Source: OFTM10 sp964196195 (GTDB lineage: Bacteria > Actinomycetota > Acidimicrobiia > Acidimicrobiales > Aldehydirespiratoraceae). Taken from it: a stretch of DNA of 64,000 nt. Both the position numbers and the translations under genes were made by a program. The stretch's first letter is position 1; each line of letters opens with the position of its first letter. Positions 23,226 to 31,566 of this stretch are shown piece after piece. The notes beneath the pieces are model-generated. The model ran no database searches and was not told where the DNA came from. It was given only the letters and a program-made list of their open reading frames with translations. Where the stretch lies: assembly GCA_964196195.1 (NCBI GenBank), contig CAXMSE010000027.1, positions 1 to 64,000 of the forward strand. The letters run 5' to 3'.

Positions 23226-25481
23226 ATGACCGAAGTCAACGCAGATCGCACGGTCTTTCGCACCTGTCCCCTCTGTGAGGCCACCTGCGGCCTCGAGATA
23301 GAGATCCACGACGGGGCGGTGAAGCGGATCCGAGGCGATCGCGACGATGTCTTCTCCCACGGCTTCATCTGTCCCAAGGGGTCCACCCTCAAGCAGCTCC
23401 ACGACGATCCCGACCGTCTCCGCAAGCCGGTCGTGCGCCGCGGCTCGGGCGCTGATGGCACCGCGATCTTCGAGGAGGTGGAGTGGGACGAAGCATGGCG
23501 CGTCGTGGAGGAAAAGCTCTCCGCAGTTCGCGACCCCCACGGCAACGACGCCATCGGCGTTTACCTCGGCAATCCGAATGTGCACCTGCTCGGATCCTCC
23601 ACCCACACGAGGCCTTTCCTTCGGTCGCTGGGGAGCCGCACGAGGTTCTCGGCCAGCACTGTCGATCAGATGCCGCGCCACGTGGCTTCGGGCTACCTCT
23701 ACGGAAGCGGTATGTCGATGCCGGTGCCCGATGTCGATCGCACCGACCTCCTGGTGCTGATCGGCACCAACCCGTTCGTGTCCAATGGCAGCATCTGTAC
23801 CGCTCCGGGTTTCCCCGATCGCATCGACGCGGTGAGAGAGCGTGGTGGACGGGTGGTGGTGATCGATCCCGCGCGCACCCGCACCGTCGAGTCGGCTGAT
23901 CTTCACTTGCCGATCCGACCTGGCACCGACGCGGTCCTGCTCGCCGCGATCGCTCATCACCTCATCGCCACCGATCGGGTGTCGCTTGGTCGGGTGGAGG
24001 CATTTGTCGATGGTCGCGACCAGCTGGCCGAGTCGCTCGAACCGTTCTCACCCGACTATGCCGCCGCCGTCACCGGAATCCCGGCTGCGGAGATCGTCGC
24101 TCTTGCCGAGGAGATCGCCGATGCCGAGTCGGCCGCCGTTCACGGTCGAATCGGCACCACCACGGTGGAGTTCGGTACCCTCACCACCTGGTTGATCGAT
24201 GTCATCGCGATCCTCACCGGCAACCTCGACAGGCCGGGTGGCTCGATGTTCCCGATGTCGGCGATCGAGCGGGTTAGAACCGAACGGGCGGGCCGCGAAT
24301 ATCGGGTGGGGCGATGGGCCAGCCGGGTGAGTGGCCACCCCGAGGTGCAGGGCGAACTGCCCGCGGCCGACATCGCCGATGAGATCCTCGAACCGGGTGA
24401 CGGCCAACTCAAGATGATGTTCACCATTGCCGGCAATCCGGTGTTGTCGTGTCCCGATGGCGACCGCATGGACGAGGCGTTCGCGGCCCTCGACGCGATG
24501 GTGAGCGTCGACATCTACATCAACGAGACAACCCGTCATGCCGATGTGATCCTGCCACCGGTGAGCGCTCTGGAGAAGAGCCACTACGACATCGCGTTCT
24601 ACGGATTGTCAGTGCGTAATGTGGCGAATTGGTCGGGGCCGGTATTCGGCGCCGATGGTCCGGCGGAGGACGACATCCTCGCCAAGCTCGCCCTCATCTC
24701 GCTCGGCTTGGGGCCCGATGCCGATGTCGAGCTGGCTCATGGTCAGGTCATACGGGAGTTGCTCACCTCTGAGGTCGGCGCCGACGGGTCGCCGGTGGCC
24801 GGGCGCGACATCGACGAGCTGGTCGCGATGGTCGGTGGTGATGCCGGGTGTGATCGTGTGCTCGACGTTCTCATTCGCACCGGTCCCTATGGCGATGGGT
24901 TCGGCGCCGACCCCGAGGGGCTCTCGGTGGACAAGTTGAAGGCTCACCCCCATGGCATCGATCTCGGTGCCCTGCAGCCCCGCCTGCCCGAGTTGCTCAG
25001 GAGCCCCAACGGCCGGATCGACCTGTTCGCGGGTCCGTTCGACGAGGAACTCCAACGCCTTGGTGCGGTGATGACCGAGCAGGCCGGTGATGGCCGTCTC
25101 CGGCTCGTGGGCCGGCGGCATCTGCGCTCCAACAACTCGTGGATGCACAATGTGGAGGTGCTCGTGAAGGGCAAGCGACGTTGCACCCTCCAGGTTCATC
25201 CCGATGATGCGACGCGCCTCGATCTGGTCGATGGGGCCGAGGCAGTGGTGCGGTCGCGCGTGGGCGAGGTGATTGCACCGGTGGAGGTCACCGACGTGAT
25301 CATGTCGGGAGTGGTGAGTCTTCCCCACGGGTGGGGCCACGACCTGCCAGGGGTCCGCCTCGATGTCGCGCGCAGACACGCCGGCGTAAACAGCAACGTC
25401 CTCACCGACCCGGCCGCGATCGACCCCCTTTCGGGCACCGCCGTGCTCAATGGGATCCCCGTCGAGGTCGCTCCCGCCTGA
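23226..25481 (+). CDS. molybdopterin-dependent oxidoreductase (DMSO reductase family)
   Basis: Protein of 751 aa with an N-terminal 4Fe-4S site, CPLCEATCG then ICPKG, followed by bis-MGD domains (LLVLIGTNPFVSNG, VVVIDPARTRT, TGNLDRPGG, IAGNPVLSCPDGD, and the C-terminal QVHPDDATRLDLVDG block). The position that normally holds a Ser, Cys or Sec molybdenum ligand lies in the STVDQMPRH stretch; Asp is the only good candidate there. No Tat signal and no electron-transfer subunit gene are visible, so it seems cytoplasmic and lone. The substrate is unknown. Confidence 0.85.
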   Translation: MTEVNADRTVFRTCPLCEATCGLEIEIHDGAVKRIRGDRDDVFSHGFICPKGSTLKQLHDDPDRLRKPVVRRGSGADGTAIFEEVEWDEAWRVVEEKLSAVRDPHGNDAIGVYLGNPNVHLLGSSTHTRPFLRSLGSRTRFSASTVDQMPRHVASGYLYGSGMSMPVPDVDRTDLLVLIGTNPFVSNGSICTAPGFPDRIDAVRERGGRVVVIDPARTRTVESADLHLPIRPGTDAVLLAAIAHHLIATDRVSLGRVEAFVDGRDQLAESLEPFSPDYAAAVTGIPAAEIVALAEEIADAESAAVHGRIGTTTVEFGTLTTWLIDVIAILTGNLDRPGGSMFPMSAIERVRTERAGREYRVGRWASRVSGHPEVQGELPAADIADEILEPGDGQLKMMFTIAGNPVLSCPDGDRMDEAFAALDAMVSVDIYINETTRHADVILPPVSALEKSHYDIAFYGLSVRNVANWSGPVFGADGPAEDDILAKLALISLGLGPDADVELAHGQVIRELLTSEVGADGSPVAGRDIDELVAMVGGDAGCDRVLDVLIRTGPYGDGFGADPEGLSVDKLKAHPHGIDLGALQPRLPELLRSPNGRIDLFAGPFDEELQRLGAVMTEQAGDGRLRLVGRRHLRSNNSWMHNVEVLVKGKRRCTLQVHPDDATRLDLVDGAEAVVRSRVGEVIAPVEVTDVIMSGVVSLPHGWGHDLPGVRLDVARRHAGVNSNVLTDPAAIDPLSGTAVLNGIPVEVAPA

Positions 25482-25484
25482 CCG

Positions 25485-26042
25485 GTGGACCGTCCCCCCG
25501 AGACCCTGGTGTCGGCAGAGCTCGCGCTGGTCAGAGTTCGCCGGGCCCACGCCCGAGGGCTTGCCCACGCCGTCCAACGGAGCCTGCCAGAACTGTTGCT
25601 ATTCATGGACTGGGCCGCCGATGCACCAGTCGACGGTGTCGGGTACGAAGTCAATCTGGTCGAAGCGGAGGCGAACTGGGACGCCGACCGGGCCTACGAC
25701 TATGTGATGCTCGAACCGACATCGGGCGAGGTGATTGGTCGTTGCGGGCTGATGCGGCGCCAGGGGCCGGGCGTGATCGAGATCGGCTACTGGGTGCGGT
25801 CCGACCGTGCCGGCGCCGGACTAGCCACCGATGCGGCTCGACTCCTCACCGAAGCCGGGCAGGAGCTCGGCGATGTGGGCACCACCGTGATCCACCACGA
25901 TGAGGCCAATCGGGCCAGCGGGCGGGTGGCCGAGAAGCTCGGCTACTCGATTTCTGAGCGCCGCAGCGTCGAGATCGATCTACCCGGCGAGACGGGGATC
26001 GAGGTGATTTGGGCCCTCACGAGTGGTGAAGCGAGCGCCTGA
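25485..26042 (+). CDS. GNAT-family N-acetyltransferase (RimJ/RimL-like)
   Basis: Acetyltransferase of 185 aa, GTG start three bases after the oxidoreductase stop. The fold-typical IEIGYWVRSDRAGAGLATDAA covers strand 4 and the acetyl-CoA pyrophosphate loop (R-x-x-G-x-G/A-like; here RAGAGLA). HHDEANRASGRVAEKLGY is the common C-terminal helix. RimJ/RimL relatives acetylate protein N-termini or small amines. The last 26 bases overlap the convergent LLM oxidoreductase gene. Confidence 0.85.
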   Translation: MDRPPETLVSAELALVRVRRAHARGLAHAVQRSLPELLLFMDWAADAPVDGVGYEVNLVEAEANWDADRAYDYVMLEPTSGEVIGRCGLMRRQGPGVIEIGYWVRSDRAGAGLATDAARLLTEAGQELGDVGTTVIHHDEANRASGRVAEKLGYSISERRSVEIDLPGETGIEVIWALTSGEASA

Positions 26043-26925
26043 CCTCGCCGCAGAGTTCGAGGGTCTCCAGAGCATCGGCCTGATCGATGGTCATGCAGCG
26101 AACGATCAGTTCGTCGACCTCTGCTTCTCGAAATGGAGCGAGCTGTTCGATCACTTCCTGGATGCCGCCGTAGGCAACCGACTCCTTGCCCAAACCCCGA
26201 TATCCGCGATCGATGAGATCGTCGCCGAGGCGACGGGCGCGGTTGGCGTCGGCCAACACGATGACGTCCTTGCGCATGCATATCCTGCCCTCCCGACCCT
26301 CAGCATCACAGGCTTCGCGATAGTTGGAGGTCATCTCCAGCATCTGGGCCGGAGTAGCCCACGGGCCCGCGTACCAAGCATCGCCCTCACGAGCCGCGCG
26401 TCGCAGCGGGCCGGGGCCACCAGCGCCGATCCACCACTCGACGGGTTGGGGCGGGCGGGGGCTCACCGCGGCATCGGTGAGGCCGAACCGCTCGCTCGAC
26501 ATGGTCTCGCCTGCGAGGAGTCCCTTGATCAGGCGTATCGATTCGTCGAGATCGGACCCGCGGGTGGAGAGCGACGATCCCATTGCCGCGAACTGGCCGG
26601 CCCCGTCCCCGATGCCGGTCTGCACCACGAACGGCCCGTCGCAGAGGTTGGCGAGGGTGCCCACCTGTTCGGCGACCAGTACGGGATTCCACAGGGGCAG
26701 GAGAAACAGGCATCCGATGGGTCGATCCGTGGTCCATTCGGCCATCAGCCGGCCGAGCATCGAGACACCCTGGTAGTAGGGGACCGGCATCGAGTGGTGA
26801 TCGCCCAGACTCAGCGAATCGAGATCGGAGTTGAGTGCGACCCTGGTGCGCTCGATCATCCAGCGCGCGCCGACTCGGTGGTCGTCGGTGAAATGAGTGG
26901 ACGAGATCGAAACCCCAACTCGCAT
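26017..26925 (-). CDS. LLM-class (F420-type) oxidoreductase
   Basis: Second luciferase-like oxidoreductase of the window, 302 aa, ATG at 26925. It begins MRVGVSISSTHFTDDH and shows LSLGDHHSMPVPYYQGVSML, FVVQTGIGDGAGQF and WWIGAGGPGPLRRAAREGD, typical of the family barrel. It is not close to the enzyme at 15606: motif spacing and termini differ. Use of F420 or FMN is inferred from lineage. It converges on, and overlaps, the GNAT gene. The decayed SDR begins 30 bases upstream on the other strand. Confidence 0.85.
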   Translation of the reverse strand: MRVGVSISSTHFTDDHRVGARWMIERTRVALNSDLDSLSLGDHHSMPVPYYQGVSMLGRLMAEWTTDRPIGCLFLLPLWNPVLVAEQVGTLANLCDGPFVVQTGIGDGAGQFAAMGSSLSTRGSDLDESIRLIKGLLAGETMSSERFGLTDAAVSPRPPQPVEWWIGAGGPGPLRRAAREGDAWYAGPWATPAQMLEMTSNYREACDAEGREGRICMRKDVIVLADANRARRLGDDLIDRGYRGLGKESVAYGGIQEVIEQLAPFREAEVDELIVRCMTIDQADALETLELCGEVRRSLHHS

Positions 26926-26954
26926 CGCATGATCCTAGACGCCAGGCTGTCGAT

Positions 26955-27330
26955 ATGACGGAGCACGGAACCGATCTCACAGGCGACTTCGCGCATCGGG
27001 GTGGTGCCGCCCTCGTGGTGGGTGGGACCGGGCGGCTGGAGCGGCGATATGTCGCGAGCTTGCGGTGCGGGGTTCTGATGTTGCGCTTACGTACCGCACC
27101 AATAGGGCCACGGCGGAGTCGTTGGCTGCAGACATCAGCGAGTGGGGGAGAAGAGCCTGGACGATGGGGCTCGAGCTCGAGGACCAGGCTGGCAGCGTTG
27201 CGTCGGTCGAGGCAGCATCGTGGCAATCCGCGATGGCAACGGGGCGGGGATCGCGGTCGAGGCCGTTTGTTTCTTGGCATCGCGGCGAGCCGGATCCATC
27301 ACCGGCCAACATCTCCGCATCGAGGATGGG
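26955..27330 (+). pseudogene. decayed SDR with a frameshift and internal deletion
   Basis: The start reads GAALVVGGTGRL, an SDR cofactor motif, then jumps frame near 27042: the continuation GAAICRELAVRGSDVALTYR is in the next frame and fits if a single G was lost (CTGGGAGCG to CTGGAGCG). It reads well until SVASVEAA near 27215. From there, in a third frame, only the SDR tail remains: AVEAVCFLASRRAGSITGQHLRIEDG (in two parts). The middle, with the NNAG and Tyr-x-x-x-Lys regions, is missing. A functional enzyme is excluded unless the assembly is wrong. Confidence 0.7.
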
Positions 27331-27366
27331 CCTGTGGCACCGGCATCGGATCGGGTCGACGTTGCC

Positions 27367-27570
27367 GGAGTCACGCCAGTTGTGGCGTTCCTCTGCGTTC
27401 ACAACGCGGGACGGTCCCAGATGGCGGCTGGGTTCCTCCGCCATCTCGCGCCAGGCCGTGTCGACGATCCCGCCGGCCAGGGCATCGAAGCGGTGAGGCC
27501 GATCAGAGATGAGATCGCCGCAAAGGTGCTCGATCTGATGAGTCGGTTGGGAGTCGAGCCGAAGGGTTGA
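27367..27570 (+). pseudogene. internally deleted LMW-phosphatase-type arsenate reductase remnant
   Basis: In the same frame as the SDR tail, the sequence VVAFLCVHNAGRSQMAAGFL is a near-perfect N-terminal catalytic loop of an ArsC/low-molecular-weight phosphatase (C-x5-R-S). After about 25 residues it moves straight to DDPAGQGIEAVRPIRDEI and ends KVLDLMSRLGVEPKG, which is the usual C-terminus. About 60 residues between them, with the Asp-loop context, are absent. The open frame of about 65 codons could still be expressed, but it cannot be a normal reductase. Confidence 0.65.
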
Positions 27571-27604
27571 ACTACCCTCCCGTGGTCTCACCACTGGAGG
27601 TCTC

Positions 27605-29155
27605 GTGTATCCCGGAGTTCACGCCGCATCATCTCCCGATCACCCCGCCGTGGTCATGGCGACGTCGGGGAGGGTCATCACCTATGCGGAGATGGATGAC
27701 GAGGCCAACCGGTTGAGCAATGTGTTCCACGACATGGGCCTGCGGCCGGGCGACCACATTGCCTTCTGTCTCGAAAACCATCCCAGCTACCTGTCGATCT
27801 GCTGGGGCGCGGTGTACGCGGGACTGATCTACACCGCGATGAGCAGCCGGCTCACCACCGAGGAGATGGCCTATGTCATCGACAACTGCGGAGCCAAGGC
27901 GTTCATCACCTCGCCCCACAAGGCCGACCAGGCGGCGGAGCTGGGCGACCAGATGCCGGAGGTCGACCTGAGGCTGATGGTCGACTCGACGATCGACGGC
28001 TACGACTCCTACGAAGACGCCATCGCTACGGCGTCGGCCGAGGCGATCCCCAACCGGGTCGCGGGCACCGACATGCTCTACAGCTCAGGCACCACGGGTC
28101 GCCCCAAGGGTGTGCTCCAGCAGATGGAATTCACACCTCTGGAAGAGTCGCGCACGGGTGTGACCAACCTCGTGGCTCTCTTGTTTGACGGCGACTCCGA
28201 TACCCGTTACCTTTCGCCGGCTCCGCTCTACCATGCCGCTCCGCTGAGGTTCTGCCTGGCAGTCAACGCGCTCGGTGGCACTGTGGTGGTGATGGAGCAC
28301 TTCGACCCTGAGCAGTTCATAGGGCTGGTCGGTGAGTACAAGATCAGCTTTGCCCAGTGCGTTCCGATGATGTTCGTCCGGATGCTCAAGCTTCCCGAGG
28401 CGACCAGGGCGCGGTACGACATCTCCTCGTTGAACGCTGTGGTTCATGCGGCGGCGCCGTGTCCGGTTGATGTGAAGCTGAAACTGATCGAGTGGTGGGG
28501 GCCGGTGGTTCACGAGTACTACGCCGGCACCGAAAGCAACGGGTTCGTCTACTGCGACAGCGAGCAATGGCTCGCCCATCCGGGCACGGTGGGAACGGCG
28601 CTCGTAGGCGTGATCCACATTGTCGACGATGACGGCAACGAGGTGTCGGTGGGGGATGAGGGCGGCGTCTATTTCGAAGGTGGCGGTACTTTCGAGTATC
28701 ACGGCGATGCTGAGAAGACTGCCGGATCACGGCTCGCCAATGGCTGGTCGACTCTGGGTGATGTAGGCCGTCTCGATGAGGATGGATTCCTTTACCTCAC
28801 CGATCGCAAGGCCTACATGATCATCACGGGTGGGGTGAACGTTTACCCCCAGGAGACCGAGGACATTCTCACCATGCATCCCGAAGTGGTCGACGTCGCC
28901 ATCATCGGCGTGCCCAACGAGGACTTTGGTGAGGAGGTCAGGGCAGTGGTGCAGGCGGTGACGATGCCGGTCGACGATGAGAGCGCTCGCCTGCTCGGCC
29001 ACCAGCTGATCGCCTACTGCCGCGAGCATCTCGCCGATGTGAAGTGCCCTCGAACGGTTGATTTTCGTGAGGAACTCCCCCGTCACCCGACCGGGAAGCT
29101 CTACAAGCGCCTGCTTCGCGACGAGTACTGGGCCGGCACCAACCGCAGCATCTGA
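27605..29155 (+). CDS. AMP-forming acyl-CoA ligase
   Basis: Fatty-acyl/aryl CoA synthetase of 516 aa in the ANL superfamily. The phosphate loop YSSGTTGRPKGV, YYAGTESNG, LGDVGRLDEDGFLYLTDR and the hinge and catalytic Lys region (PTGKLYKRLL) are all present. It activates a carboxylic acid with ATP and transfers it to CoA. A GGAGG sequence at 27596-27600 precedes the GTG start. The mutA-mutB genes downstream suggest propionate or a branched acid among possible substrates, though this is inference. Confidence 0.9.
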   Translation: MYPGVHAASSPDHPAVVMATSGRVITYAEMDDEANRLSNVFHDMGLRPGDHIAFCLENHPSYLSICWGAVYAGLIYTAMSSRLTTEEMAYVIDNCGAKAFITSPHKADQAAELGDQMPEVDLRLMVDSTIDGYDSYEDAIATASAEAIPNRVAGTDMLYSSGTTGRPKGVLQQMEFTPLEESRTGVTNLVALLFDGDSDTRYLSPAPLYHAAPLRFCLAVNALGGTVVVMEHFDPEQFIGLVGEYKISFAQCVPMMFVRMLKLPEATRARYDISSLNAVVHAAAPCPVDVKLKLIEWWGPVVHEYYAGTESNGFVYCDSEQWLAHPGTVGTALVGVIHIVDDDGNEVSVGDEGGVYFEGGGTFEYHGDAEKTAGSRLANGWSTLGDVGRLDEDGFLYLTDRKAYMIITGGVNVYPQETEDILTMHPEVVDVAIIGVPNEDFGEEVRAVVQAVTMPVDDESARLLGHQLIAYCREHLADVKCPRTVDFREELPRHPTGKLYKRLLRDEYWAGTNRSI

Positions 29156-29197
29156 TCACATGGACCGTCCGGCCCACGGGCACGGGTCTTGCGAACC

Positions 29198-29213
29198 AAT
29201 GACCTTCGTCATT
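29198..29213. terminator. stem-loop after the acyl-CoA ligase gene
   Basis: AATGAC-CTTC-GTCATT, a 6-bp stem with a 4-nt loop, 43 bases after the stop. No T-run follows. In the 490-bp gap before mutA (29156-29646) I see only this and the small ORF at 29345. Confidence 0.3.
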
Positions 29214-29344
29214 TCGGGGTGGGCTGTGCGGACGAAGGCACTCAAAAACTCGGCGTCGGGGGTCGATTGTGGTCGTGGACGAACCCGTGGAGACCGCTGC
29301 TATGAGCACCCATACCCAGCCCCCGTATCGTCGAGCGCGCTCAG

Positions 29345-29536
29345 GTGCCGCCGGCCCGCGCGGTGAAGTCGGTCCCGTCGGCCATCGCTGCCCTCCCCGA
29401 AACGGCCTTGGCCTTCACCGGGTTGCGCTATGGGCTCACCTGGTGGGTGGGCGGGGCGATCATGCTGTTGGGCCTCGGCTTCGGGATGCTGGTGTTCAGC
29501 GCTCGCCACCGGCGTGAGGATGAGGTCGCCGCCTGA
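29345..29536 (+). CDS. small LPxTA-like membrane-anchor ORF
   Basis: ORF of 63 codons from a GTG. The product reads ALPETALAFTGLRYGL, then a hydrophobic helix WWVGGAIMLLGLGFGMLVF and a basic tail ARHRRED. The order resembles a sortase signal (LPxT, hydrophobic stretch, positive tail), though the fifth residue is Ala, not Gly, and it lacks a signal peptide of its own. The frame is closed by a TGA at 29303-29305. It may be the tail of a decayed cell-wall protein, or a real membrane miniprotein. Confidence 0.35.
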   Translation: MPPARAVKSVPSAIAALPETALAFTGLRYGLTWWVGGAIMLLGLGFGMLVFSARHRREDEVAA

Positions 29537-29646
29537 GGCGCTCGGAGCCCGGGTCGGCGGTGATGTCCGTGCCGTTCACCGCTGGCGGCTCGGGTCTGAA
29601 CCCGGGCCGTAGTCCGTCAAACGGTGGGGCAATAGGGTTGGGCACG

Positions 29647-31470
29647 ATGAACGACCCTTCCCTGGATCTCGCTGGTTTCCCCGCAGCCTCACGCGAGGCG
29701 TGGCGGGCTGCCGTCGAGAAGGTCCTGAGGGGAAGGCCTTTCGACGAAGTCCTTGTGAGCGAGTCACGCAGCGGTATCGAAATTCAGCCCCTTTACACCG
29801 CCGACGATGTGAGCATCGAGGCGTCGGGTGTGCCGCTCGACGGCAACCGGGTCCTCTCCGGCTGGGACGTTCGTCAGCAGCACCCTGCGACAGATCCGGT
29901 CGCCTGCAACCGTCACGTCCTCGAGGATCTCGAGAAGGGCGTCACCTCGGTCGAGCTCGTGGCTCCTGTCGAGGGCTGGTCGAGTGAATCGCTGCACAGC
30001 GCATTGAACGGCGTGTTGTTCGACATGGCGCCGGTCGCTCTGGCCCCCCACGCCAACCGCGCGGCCGCCCGCGCCTTCGCGGCCTTGATCGCCGAACGAG
30101 GCGACAGTGAAACAACCGGCAGCTGGCTCGGTCTCGATCCGATCGGCGAAATCGTACGCAGTGGCGACGAGTCTTCGCTCCCGGCGGCGGCGAATCTGGC
30201 TGCCGATCTCGCCCCTCGGCTCCCTGGGGCCGCCGTGTTCACCGTCGATACCACCCGATACAGCGATGCCGGCGCCACATGCACCCAGGAGATGGCATGG
30301 GCTCTGGCCACCGGGGTCGCCTACCTCAGAGCTCTGGAGGCGGCCGGCCTCACCGTGGCCCAGGCCGCGTCCACCATCGGCTTTCGATCAACGGCAGGGG
30401 CCGATCAATTCACCACGATCGCCGTGATGCGGGCCTCTCGGCGGCTCTGGGATCGAGTTCTCGACGCGTGCGGGGTGCCTACCGATCATCGTCACCATCA
30501 GATCCAGGCCGTAACGGCGCGTTCAATGTTCAGCCGGCGGGATCCGTGGGTCAACATGCTGAGGTCTACCAGCGCTGCCCTCGGCGCCGGTCTAGGTGGC
30601 GCCGATGCGGTCACCGTTCTCCCGTTCGACACCGCGATCGAACAAGCCGACTCCTTCGCGCGGCGTAATGCCCGCAACACCCAGTTGCTCCTGATCGAGG
30701 AATCACAGCTGGGCCGACTGGTCGACCCTGCGAGTGGCTCATGGTTCGTGGAGTCGCTCACCAACAGGCTCGCCAACCAAGCCTGGGGGATGTTCCAGGA
30801 GGTCGAGGCTCGGGGCGGCATCGAGGTCGGCTTGGTCGATGGCTCCATAAGGTCTGCGATTGATGATGCCTGGACGACGCGTCTCGGTCATCTCGCTGAT
30901 CGCACCGAGCCGATCACCGGCGTGACGGAGTTCCCGGAACTAGACGACGATCAGGTTGCCGCACTCGGCGGCCCGAACCCCACAGGCCTCTCCGAGGGTG
31001 GTCTTCCCCTGCGCCGGTTGGCGGCCCCGTTCGAGGCCCTCAGGGATCGCGCCGATCGTGCCGCGGCCGGGTCGACCGGGCGGCCAACGGTGTGCGTCGT
31101 CACTCTCGGCGATCTGGCGGTCCATGCCGCCAGATCCACCTGGACAAGCAACCTGCTGGCGGTTGGTGGTGTCGTGGCGCTTGGTTGCGACGGGGACGGA
31201 GCCCACTCTCCCCTTCAGGCCGAGGCTGTATTCACCCAGACCGGCTGCGATGTGGCAGTGATCTGTTCGTCGGATGGCGTCTACGCAGAACGCGCGGTGG
31301 CAACAGCCACGGCCCTCAAGGAGGCGGGCGCGGCCTTGGTGGCACTCGCCGGGCAGCCCGGTGAGCTGGCCGAGCAGCTCCGTGCGGCCGGGGTCGACGA
31401 GTTTTGGCACACGGGGATGGATGTGCTCGACACATTGCGCCGTCTGCACACCACGCTCGGCATCGACTGA
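29647..31470 (+). CDS. mutA: methylmalonyl-CoA mutase, small (non-catalytic) subunit
   Basis: Subunit of 607 aa from the ATG at 29647. The barrel region shows VDTTRYSDAGATCTQEMAWAL, the family block TARSMFSRRDPWVNMLR and NTQLLLIEESQLGRLVDPASGSW. The C-terminal B12-type domain lacks the DxHxxG cobalamin ligand found in MutB, as in known small subunits. MutA pairs with MutB to interconvert succinyl-CoA and methylmalonyl-CoA. The gene precedes mutB by 96 bases. Confidence 0.9.
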   Translation: MNDPSLDLAGFPAASREAWRAAVEKVLRGRPFDEVLVSESRSGIEIQPLYTADDVSIEASGVPLDGNRVLSGWDVRQQHPATDPVACNRHVLEDLEKGVTSVELVAPVEGWSSESLHSALNGVLFDMAPVALAPHANRAAARAFAALIAERGDSETTGSWLGLDPIGEIVRSGDESSLPAAANLAADLAPRLPGAAVFTVDTTRYSDAGATCTQEMAWALATGVAYLRALEAAGLTVAQAASTIGFRSTAGADQFTTIAVMRASRRLWDRVLDACGVPTDHRHHQIQAVTARSMFSRRDPWVNMLRSTSAALGAGLGGADAVTVLPFDTAIEQADSFARRNARNTQLLLIEESQLGRLVDPASGSWFVESLTNRLANQAWGMFQEVEARGGIEVGLVDGSIRSAIDDAWTTRLGHLADRTEPITGVTEFPELDDDQVAALGGPNPTGLSEGGLPLRRLAAPFEALRDRADRAAAGSTGRPTVCVVTLGDLAVHAARSTWTSNLLAVGGVVALGCDGDGAHSPLQAEAVFTQTGCDVAVICSSDGVYAERAVATATALKEAGAALVALAGQPGELAEQLRAAGVDEFWHTGMDVLDTLRRLHTTLGID

Positions 31471-31566
31471 GCCGATCAGGCGGGAACAACGAAATGGGAT
31501 CGCGGTAGGGGAAGATCGCGATCGTCACGGGGGAGTTGGGCCGGATGACGGCGTACCGTGGATGCC

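Noticed and set aside
29345..29536. Genuine sortase substrate
   Set aside because: The motif is LPETA, not LPxTG, and no signal peptide or surface domain precedes it; kept only as a small ORF.
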